Source: Gemmatimonadota bacterium (GTDB lineage Bacteria > Gemmatimonadota > Gemmatimonadetes > Gemmatimonadales > GWC2-71-9). From it: a stretch of DNA of 64,000 nucleotides. The notes under the pieces were generated by a model that worked only from the letters and a program-made list of their open reading frames with translations, made no database searches and was not told the origin of the DNA. The translations under genes were made by a program, and so were the position numbers. Of this stretch, positions 57,501 through 64,000 are shown piece by piece; the stretch's first letter is position 1; each line of letters begins with the position of its first letter. The DNA lies in assembly GCA_016713435.1 (NCBI GenBank), contig JADJPD010000029.1:1-64000 (forward strand), written 5' to 3'.

Positions 57501-60500
57501 TCACCTTCTCCGCCACCGGCACCGTCGGTGCCCCGGCGAGCATCACGAAGACGGCGGGCGACAACCAGGCCGCCACCGCGGGTGCGGCCGTCCCGGTGGC
57601 GCCCGCGGTCACCATCAGGGACGCCAACGGCAACGCCGTGAGCGGTGTCAGCGTCACCTTCGCCATCGTCACGGGCGGCGGCAGCGTCACCGGCGGCAGC
57701 GCCACCACCAACGGCAGCGGCGTCGCCACGGTGGGCAGCTGGACCCTGGGCGCGGTGGCGGGCGGCAACACGCTCAGCGCCACGGCCGGCGCCCTCAGCA
57801 CCACCTTCAGCGCCACCGGCAACGCCGGCAGCGCCACGACCATCACCCTGAACGGCGGCGACAACCAGGCCGCCACCGTCGGCTCCACGCTGGGCACGGC
57901 GCTCAGCGTGGTGGTCCGGGACGGGGGCAGCAACGCCGTGAGCGGCTACAGCGTCGGCTTCAGCGCGCAGAGCGGCGGCACGGTGAACTGCGGCAGCGGG
58001 GCCGCCGCGAGCTGCCTCGCCACCACCAACGGCAGCGGCATCGCCAGCGCCACCTGGACCCTCGGCAGCACCGCGGGCGCCCAGGCGGCCACCGCCACCG
58101 CCGGCGGCCTCACCGGCTCACCGGTGACGTTCAGCGCCACCGCCAACGCCGGCGCCGCCTCACTCATGAGCGCCAGCGCGGGCCAGGGCCAGAGCGCCAG
58201 CGCCGGCACCGCGGTGGCCACGGCCCCGGCGGTGCTGGTCACCGACGCCTTCGGCAACCCGAAGAGCGGCGTCAGCGTCACCTTCGCGGTCGCGAGCGGC
58301 GGCGGCAGCCTGACCGGCGGCGGGACCGTGCTCACCAACGGCAGCGGCATCGCCACGGTGGGCGGCTGGACCCTCGGCGCCACGGCGGGGAGCAACAGCG
58401 TCACCGCCACCAGCGTGGGGCTCGGCGGCTCGCCGGTCACCTTCACCGCCACCGGCACCACCGGCCCGGCGGCCACCCTCGCGCTCGCGGCCGGCGACGG
58501 CCAGTCCGCGCAGGTCGGCTCGGCCGTGGCCACCGACCCGGCGGTGCTGGTCACCGACGCCTTCGGCAACCCGGTGAGCGGCGTGAGCGTCACCTTCGCC
58601 GTCACGGCGGGCGGCGGCGGCGTCGCCACCACCAGCACCAGCACCGACGCGCAGGGCCTCGCCACCGCGGGCGCCTGGACGCTCGGCACCACCCCGGGGA
58701 CCAACACGGTGACGGCCACGAGCGCCGGCCTCGCCGGGTCGCCCGTCAGCTTCACGGCCACGGCCACCACCGCCCCGGCCTCGGTGCTGCTGCTCAGCAC
58801 CGCGCCGTCCGCCACCGCCGCGAGCGGCGCGGCGTTCGCGCAGCAGCCCGTGGTCACGCTCGAGGACGCCTTCGGCAACACCGTGGCGCAGGCGGGAGTC
58901 CCCGTCACCGTGGGCTTCGCGAGCGGCAGCGGGACCTTCCTCGGCAGCTCCACCGTCGCCACCAGCGCGGGCGGCACGGCCACCTTCAGCGGGCTCGGCA
59001 TCAGCGGGCTCGCCGGCAGCTATACGCTCCGCTTCAGCTCCACCGGCCTCACCGCCGCCACCAGCGGCGCCATCACCCTCTCGGCGGGGGCGGCCACCGC
59101 GTTCACCCTCCAGGCCGGCAACAACCAGTCGGCAACGGTGAACACCGCCATCGGCGTCCTCCCGGCGGTCAAGGTCACCGACGCCGCGGGCAATCCGGTG
59201 AGCGGCGTCGCCGTCACCTTCGCCGTGGCTTCGGGCGGCGGCAGCGTCAGCGGCGGCAGCGCCACCACCAATGGCGCGGGCATCGCCTCGCCGGCATCCT
59301 GGACGCTCGGCACCGCCGCGGGCAGCAACACGCTCACGGCCACGAGCGCGGGCCTGGCCGGCTCGCCGATCACCTTCACGGCCACCGGCACCGCGGGCGC
59401 GCCCGCCACGCTGACGGCGCAGAGCGCCACCAGCCAGAGCGGCCGCGTGGGCATCGCCGCCACGGCCCTCCCGTCGCTGCTGGTGCGCGACCAGTTCGGC
59501 AACCCCGTCCCCAGCGCCAACGTGACCTTCCAGGTGGCGGCCGGCGGCGGCGCCATCACCGGCGGCAACGCCCTCACCAGCGCCAGCGGCGTCGCCACCC
59601 TCGGCAGCTGGACCTTCGGCACCACCGTGACCACCAACACGGTCACCGCCGCCGTGGGCGCGCTCACCCCGCTCGCCTTCGACGCCAGCGTCACCTTCGA
59701 GGTCGCCGAGGTGAGCGGCGGCGGCGTGCACGGCTGCGCGCGCACGGTGGATGGCGTGGCCTTCTGCTGGGGCGCCAACAACCTCGGCAGCGTGGGCGAC
59801 GGCACCAGCACCCAGCGCCTGGCCCCGGCCGGTGTGCTCGGCGGCCACACCTTCATCCACCTCGAGGCGGGCGCCGACTTCTCCTGCGGCCTCGATGGCG
59901 CGGGCCTCGCCTACTGCTGGGGCAACAACACCAACGGTGCCCTGGGCAAGGGCTCGGCGGGCAACTCCTTCACCCCGGTGGCGGTGGCCGGCGGGCGCGC
60001 GTACACCGACGTGACTCTGCAGCGCGCGGCGGGCACCAACCACGCCTGTGCCCTCACCGCGACCGGCCTCCTCTACTGCTGGGGCAACAACGCGAGCGGC
60101 CAGTTCGGGACCGGGCCCGGCGGTGCGGCCACCAACTTGAGTCCGGTGCAGGCCGGCCAGTCCGGCGGTGGCGTCACTTACACCTACGTGACGGTTGGCA
60201 ACCTTTACACCTGCGCGATCCGCACCGGCGGCTCGGCGTATTGCTGGGGCAACAACAGCTTCGGCCAGTTGGGCACGTGGAACAAGACGAACCAGACGAC
60301 CCCGGCCGCGGTTAGCGGAGGGCTCACCTTCTCCGAGCTCGCCGGGGGCCAGGTGCACACGTGCGGGCTGACCGTCGCGGGGACGGTCTACTGCTGGGGG
60401 CTCAACGCCTTCGGTCGGCTCGGGCAAGATCCGAATGTGCTGAGCGAGAGCCTGACCCCCGTGCAGGTCCCTGGCCTTGCCGGCGTGCTGCACATCGCCG

Positions 60501-60796
60501 CTGGCGGCGGGCACACCTGCGCCCTCCTCAACACGGGCGAGGTCTACTGCTGGGGCTCGAGCGAATCGGGTGAACTCGGCAACGGCGTCTCCGGCGTCGG
60601 CACCTTCTCCTTCACGCCGGTGGCCGTCACCCTGCCGCCGGGCGTGGGCAGCTTCACCAGCATCACCGCCGGCGCGGCCTGGGCCTGCGGCATCGGCGGC
60701 ACCAGCGCCTACTGCTGGGGCGAGGGCAGCAACGCCCAGCTCGGCAACGGCAACATCGTGGACGTGGACGTGCCGGGCGCGGTCAGCAACCCGTAA
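51558..60796 (+). CDS. Giant Ig-repeat lipoprotein with RCC1 propeller, one frameshift
   Basis: About 3,080 residues. The signal peptide ends in a lipobox (FVSAACGGGD). About 26 Ig-like modules of roughly 100 residues follow, in two types. Type A carries a GNPVSGVSVTFAV core and an ATVGSWTLG turn. Type B carries QQPVVQL and a GNAVAQAGV core (modules 2, 4, 9, 14 and 24). The C-terminus has seven RCC1 repeats, each with a pair of cysteines ending in CWG, which would close a seven-bladed propeller. A frame break near 52285 is fixed by one base. It should extend from the outer surface like an adhesin stalk. GC and codon use match the neighbours. An ATG at 51531 is an alternative start. Confidence 0.85.
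51640..59700 (+). repeat. Tandem array of about 26 Ig-like module repeats
   Basis: Period about 300 bp at DNA level, with strong sequence likeness between copies. Order by type: A B A B A A A A B A A A A B A A A A A A A A A B A A. The copies share recurring DNA such as GGCAGCTGGAC and CACCAACGCCAGCGGC. Modules 13 and 21 are unusual in carrying a Cys pair (VNCGGGPAASCLA-like). Confidence 0.85.
59700..60793 (+). repeat. Seven RCC1 repeats at the end of the giant lipoprotein
   Basis: Seven units of about 50 residues, each with a pattern like HTCALLNTGEVYCWG or FSCGLDGAGLAYCWG. The two cysteines in each are spaced about ten residues apart, so each blade could hold its own disulfide, 14 cysteines in all. 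Seven blades is the number in classical RCC1 propellers. Confidence 0.85.
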
Positions 60797-60815
60797 GCGG
60801 CCCCGGCGCCACGCG

Positions 60816-60849
60816 AACGGGGGCGGCACCGCGTGGTGCCGCCCCCGTT
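60816..60849. terminator. 15-bp hairpin terminator between convergent genes
   Basis: Perfect stem AACGGGGGCGGCACC with loop GCGT, followed by TCGTC and containing TTT at its end, 19 bp after the giant gene. It serves the giant gene and probably the convergent lipoprotein gene. Confidence 0.85.
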
Positions 60850-60852
60850 TCG

Positions 60853-61326
60853 TCAGCCATGCCAGGTTTCCCAGGTGAGCCCACAGCGTTGCTGGAAATA
60901 GAGGGGGGGATGTCCTTCGCGGTCGAGCAGCGCGTGCAGCATCTCGTGCCGCACCACCAGCTCGTGGGCCACGTAGCCCTCGGCCACCGCGATGCGCACC
61001 TCGTCGCCCACGCGGGACCAGAGGCCCACCTTGGGCCCCTCGTGCGTCGGGAAGGTCATCGCCCCGGGCACCACGTACCAGCGGATCCGGGTGAAGCGCC
61101 CCGTGCGCTGCGCGCACGACTCGGTGGCCTGCCACCAGCTGAGGTAGGCCGCGGGCGGCGTCATCGGCACGGCGTTGGCGGGGAAGTCGCTCGACGGCTC
61201 GAGCATGGTACACGCGGCTAGGAGCAGCATGACCCCTGCGAGTGACGCCTTCCGGGTGGAGGCGTGCGTCTCTCCAGGGGTCCACGCCGCGCCCGCCGCG
61301 CCGCTCCGCCGCGAATCAGCAGTCAT
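60853..61326 (-). CDS. Lipoprotein with HExxH-type zinc-protease motif
   Basis: Up to 157 residues from the ATG at 61326. A hydrophobic stretch ends in a lipobox (AGVMLLLAACTMLEPSS), preceded by about 25 polar residues, so the true start may be internal, but no better start codon is in frame. The mature part has WWQATESCAQRTGRFTRIRW, VVPGAMTFPTHEGPKVGLW and VRHEMLHALLDREGHPP. HEMLH is a HExxH zinc-binding motif of metallopeptidases, and the next His (REGHPP) could be the third ligand. Two cysteines may pair. It is a small envelope protein, protease activity unproven. Converges with the giant gene. Confidence 0.65.
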   Translation of the reverse strand: MTADSRRSGAAGAAWTPGETHASTRKASLAGVMLLLAACTMLEPSSDFPANAVPMTPPAAYLSWWQATESCAQRTGRFTRIRWYVVPGAMTFPTHEGPKVGLWSRVGDEVRIAVAEGYVAHELVVRHEMLHALLDREGHPPLYFQQRCGLTWETWHG

Positions 61327-61427
61327 GTGGTTGGAGAAGCCGCACCGGGCGCGGCTTCACACCATGGCGCGCGCGGGGTTGCTTCGGCGCGCGGCTCCTG
61401 CCAAACTCCCGGACAACCTCCTACACC

Positions 61428-63017
61428 ATGCTGCCAGCCGCCCGATTCCCGCGCCGATTCCGGCTCCCGTTACTCCTGCTCGTCCCCGCCGCCGGCGTGG
61501 TCGCCGCGCTCGCCGCCTTCCGGCCGGCGCCGGCGCCGCCCGCACTGGTGATCCTCGTCACCGTCGACCAGATGCGCGGCGACTACCTCCTTCGCTGGCG
61601 CACCCAGTGGACCGGCGCCTTCCGCCGCCTCGAGCGCGAGGCCGCCGTCTTCCCCGAGGGCCGGCAGGACCACGCACTCACCGAGACGGCCCCTGGCCAC
61701 GCCACGCTGCTCTCCGGCCGCGTGCCCGCTGGCACCGGCATCGTCACCAACGGCCTCGGCGTCGGCGACTCGACGGTGCATCTCCTCGGTACCACCGGCG
61801 GCGGCGCCTCACCGTGGCGCTTTCGCGGTCCCACGCTGGTGGACTGGCTCCGCAGGGCGGACAGCGGCACGCGCGTGCTCTCCGTCTCCGCCAAGGACCG
61901 TGCCGCCATCCTCCCCATCGGGAAGACGCGCGCCAGCGTCATCTGGTACAGCGACGGCCGCTTCACCACCAGCAGCTACTACCGCGACACCCTGCCCGAG
62001 TGGGTCGAGGCCTGGAACGCGCGCGGCGGCGTCGCCGCCGTGAGCGGGCGCCCGTGGCGGCTCCTGCTGCCTGACTCGGCCTACCCGGAACCCGACAGCG
62101 TCCCGCGCGAGAACCGGGGCAAGGACTTCACCTTCCCGCACGTGGCGCACGAGCCGGTGGCCGAGGGCGTCAAGCGCACGCCGTGGGTGGACTCGCTGAT
62201 CCTCGACCTGACCCTGGCCGGTGTCCGCGCGCTCGACCTTGGCCGCCGCGCCCGTCCCGACCTCCTCGCCGTCTCCCTCTCCGGCACCGACTACATCGGC
62301 CACGCCTTCGGGCCCGACAGCCGCGAGGTGCACGACCACCTGCTGCACGTGGACCGCTGGCTGGGCCAGTTCCTCGACTCGCTCGAGGCCCGGGTGGGGA
62401 AGGGCCGCGTGTTGCTCGTGCTCTCCGCCGACCACGGCGTGACCCCGTTCCCCGAGCTCACGCAGGCCCGGGGCCAGGACGCCGGGTACCTCCGGCTCGG
62501 CGCCCTGACGCGCGAGGTCAACCGCCAGCTCCGCGACCGCTACGCCGGCGCCCCCAGGCTGGTGCAGGACAACGGCCTCCTCTACGCCGACCGCGAGCAG
62601 CTGCGCGAGGCCGGCGTCTCCCCGGAAAGCCTGGCAACCGCCCTCGCCGCCCAGGCCTGGCGCCTCCCCGGCGTGGTGGACGCCTGGACCCCCGCCACCC
62701 TCGGCGCGGCGCTCCCCGTCAACCTCCACGCCCGTCGCTGGGCGCGGCAGCTGCCCCGCGACTTCTCCTGGCTCCTCGCCGTCCAGGCCAAGCCCGGCTG
62801 GGTCTACGCCGACGGCCCCGGCAGCGACGCCCAGCATGGCACCACCAATGACGATGATGCCGGGGTCCCCGTGATCTTCCTGGGCCCCGGCATCCCCGCG
62901 GGGATCTTCCCCGACACGGTGCGCACGGTCGACATTGCCCCCACCCTCGCCAGCCTCCTCGGCCTCAAGCCCGAGGGGCGGCTCGACGGCCGGCCCATCC
63001 GGAGGCTCACACGATGA
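61428..63017 (+). CDS. Secreted alkaline-phosphatase-superfamily enzyme (PafA-like)
   Basis: 529 residues with an N-terminal signal or anchor (FRLPLLLLVPAAGVVAALAA). The metal and nucleophile sites are in family order: LVTVDQMRGDYL, then TETAPGHATLLSGRVP with a Thr nucleophile candidate at 87, SLSGTDYIGHAFGPDS, LSADHGVTPFPELTQ and DAQHGTTNDDDAGVPVIFLG. These match PafA-type phosphatases and related phosphodiesterases that use two zinc ions outside the cytoplasm. Its role is probably phosphate release from organic esters. The stop overlaps the ATG of the YkgJ gene. The start is chosen for the signal peptide. Confidence 0.88.
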   Translation: MLPAARFPRRFRLPLLLLVPAAGVVAALAAFRPAPAPPALVILVTVDQMRGDYLLRWRTQWTGAFRRLEREAAVFPEGRQDHALTETAPGHATLLSGRVPAGTGIVTNGLGVGDSTVHLLGTTGGGASPWRFRGPTLVDWLRRADSGTRVLSVSAKDRAAILPIGKTRASVIWYSDGRFTTSSYYRDTLPEWVEAWNARGGVAAVSGRPWRLLLPDSAYPEPDSVPRENRGKDFTFPHVAHEPVAEGVKRTPWVDSLILDLTLAGVRALDLGRRARPDLLAVSLSGTDYIGHAFGPDSREVHDHLLHVDRWLGQFLDSLEARVGKGRVLLVLSADHGVTPFPELTQARGQDAGYLRLGALTREVNRQLRDRYAGAPRLVQDNGLLYADREQLREAGVSPESLATALAAQAWRLPGVVDAWTPATLGAALPVNLHARRWARQLPRDFSWLLAVQAKPGWVYADGPGSDAQHGTTNDDDAGVPVIFLGPGIPAGIFPDTVRTVDIAPTLASLLGLKPEGRLDGRPIRRLTR

Positions 63018-63376
63018 GCGCCTTCCCCGCGCTCCCCTGCTTTCCCTGCCCGCACCAGTCGGCCTGCTGCGGCTACGGCGTCACCCTCTCCGAGGAGGAG
63101 GCGCGCGATCTCTCTGCGCGCCACGGCGAGGAGAAGGTCTACCGCACCCGCTGGGGCGAGTGGCGGACCCGCGTCCGCAACCGCCGCTGTATCTTCATCG
63201 TGAACAACGCCTGCTCCATCCACGCCGACCCGTCCTATCCCGCCGTCTGCCGGGCCTTCCCCTGGACCGACGCCGAGACCGGCGGGCCGTACGAGTACGA
63301 CCAGACCATCTGCCCGGAGTTCCTCGCCCGGCCGGAACTGGTCCAGATCGGCAAGCGCGGCGGCACCCCCGCCTGA
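63014..63376 (+). CDS. YkgJ-family cysteine cluster protein
   Basis: 120 residues with cysteines in the YkgJ pattern: PCFPCPHQSACCGYGVTLSE, then RCIFIVNNACSIHADPSYPA, VCRAFP and TICPEFL. Eight or so cysteines in this layout are thought to bind an Fe-S cluster or zinc. No signal peptide. The ATG overlaps the stop of the phosphatase gene (ATGA), so the two are co-translated although the phosphatase is exported. Function unknown. Confidence 0.85.
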   Translation: MSAFPALPCFPCPHQSACCGYGVTLSEEEARDLSARHGEEKVYRTRWGEWRTRVRNRRCIFIVNNACSIHADPSYPAVCRAFPWTDAETGGPYEYDQTICPEFLARPELVQIGKRGGTPA

Positions 63377-63405
63377 GTCCCCCGTCCCCTTCCCGGAGTC
63401 CCGTC

Positions 63406-64000
63406 ATGCATCGTCCCGCGGCCGCCGCCGTCCTCGTCCTCAGCTTCGTGGCCGCGCCCGTCGCGGCGCAGTCCGACCCGGCGCTGCTCCGCCGCGCGGA
63501 GCGCCTGCTCGACCAGACGATCCTCATTGACGGCCACAACGACCTCCCCTGGGAGATCCGCACCAACAGGGACCACCCGCGCGACGTGGCTGCCTACGAC
63601 CTGCGGCAGCGCACCCCCGGCCACACCGACCTCGCCCGGCTCCGCGCCGGCCACGTCGGGGCGCAGTTCTGGTCCATCTACATCCCCGGCGAGATCCGGG
63701 ACAGCGGCTACGCCCGGGTGCAGCTGGAGCAGTTCGACATCGCCCGCCGCATGGTGGCGCGCTACCCCGAGGCCTTCACCCTGGCGCTCACCGCCGACGA
63801 CATCGTCGCGGCGCACCGCAAGGGCCGCATCGCCACCCTCCTCGGCATGGAAGGCGGCCACGCCATCGAGAACTCGCTCGGCGCCCTCCGCTCGTACTAC
63901 GCCCTCGGGGCCCGCTACATGACGCTCACCCACAACGTCACCCTCGACTGGGCCGACGCCGCGCAGGACACCCTGAAGCACGGCGGCCTCACCCCCTTCG
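63406..64000 (+). CDS. Secreted membrane-dipeptidase-like enzyme (M19), truncated by window edge
   Basis: At least 198 residues seen. Signal peptide VLVLSFVAAPVAAQ, then the first zinc ligands in LIDGHNDLPWEIRTN (His44 and Asp46) and TLLGMEGGHAIENSLGALR with the bridging Glu, ending ARYMTLTHNVTLDWADAA. This is the renal-dipeptidase family that cleaves dipeptides, often D-containing. The C-terminus with the remaining ligands is outside the window. CGGAG lies about 8 nt upstream of the ATG. It follows the YkgJ gene by 29 bp. Confidence 0.88.
   Translation, partial: MHRPAAAAVLVLSFVAAPVAAQSDPALLRRAERLLDQTILIDGHNDLPWEIRTNRDHPRDVAAYDLRQRTPGHTDLARLRAGHVGAQFWSIYIPGEIRDSGYARVQLEQFDIARRMVARYPEAFTLALTADDIVAAHRKGRIATLLGMEGGHAIENSLGALRSYYALGARYMTLTHNVTLDWADAAQDTLKHGGLTPF

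Noticed and set aside
55921..57933. Second long minus-strand frame opposite the Ig repeats
   Set aside because: Same reason: a GC-codon shadow of the coding strand.
51640..59700. Periodic 300-bp repeats considered as CRISPR or satellite DNA
   Set aside because: The repeats are coding, in frame, and far too long for CRISPR repeats and spacers.

Overview
The window is very GC-rich (about 70% or more by eye) and gene-dense. It comes from a diderm bacterium, shown by lipoproteins with lipoboxes, a predicted outer-membrane barrel and a Wzm/Wzt polysaccharide exporter. The mix of secreted proteins built from Ig-like modules with an RCC1 propeller, an AceK/Icd pair and a Csp-type copper store fits Gemmatimonadota or a relative. 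That placement is an inference from gene content, not from a marker gene.

Layout. 1-3.2 kb: minus-strand run of small membrane proteins, an MmcQ/YjbR protein and a coiled-coil protein with a DUF2325-like end. 3.8-4.5 kb: an isolated unknown helical gene with a hairpin terminator. 4.6-14.4 kb: surface-polysaccharide locus with a GT-C glycosyltransferase, a membrane GT2, Wzm permease, Wzt ATPase and three further GT2 enzymes in a tightly overlapping operon. 14.4-14.8 kb: about 320 bp of nearly pure G and C. 14.8-19.6 kb: Csp copper-storage protein, HDOD-GAF regulator and a KefF/KefC pair. 19.6-26.3 kb: Ada repair protein, two small unknown genes, then a DadA-like FAD oxidoreductase, class III aminotransferase and methylmalonate-semialdehyde dehydrogenase that look like beta-amino-acid or valine catabolism. 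26.5-30.2 kb: secreted Ig-leishmanolysin-like lipoprotein, beta-barrel and unknown lipoprotein. 30.5-36 kb: TonB-like regulatory-domain protein, zinc ribbon, HEAT-like protein coupled to a degenerate HD-GYP protein, rhodanese. 36-39.2 kb: Sir2 deacylase, SufE, a polytopic membrane protein with a striking palindrome at its start, and DUF1097. 39.4-49 kb: Icd and AceK divergently arranged, ABC-F, an atypical Nramp, EamA, dihaem cytochrome c peroxidase, short class IV aminotransferase. 49.1-49.6 kb: five tRNAs (His, Trp, Glu, Glu, Lys). 49.6-60.8 kb: a pseudokinase-kinase protein divergent from a lipoprotein of about 3,080 residues with about 26 Ig-like modules and a seven-repeat RCC1 domain. 60.9-64 kb: zinc-protease-like lipoprotein, phosphatase-superfamily enzyme, YkgJ cysteine-cluster protein and the start of an M19 dipeptidase.

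Two themes cut across the window. First, three MITE-like elements of about 225 bp with long terminal inverted repeats (6.4, 23.2 and 30.3 kb) each lie between convergent genes, and most other convergent junctions carry a strong hairpin instead. Second, at least seven otherwise intact genes are broken by one-base indels in G/C runs. Together with the pure-GC block this points to imperfect base calling or assembly, so several apparent frameshifts are probably not biological. No phage, CRISPR, integrase or complete transposon was seen.
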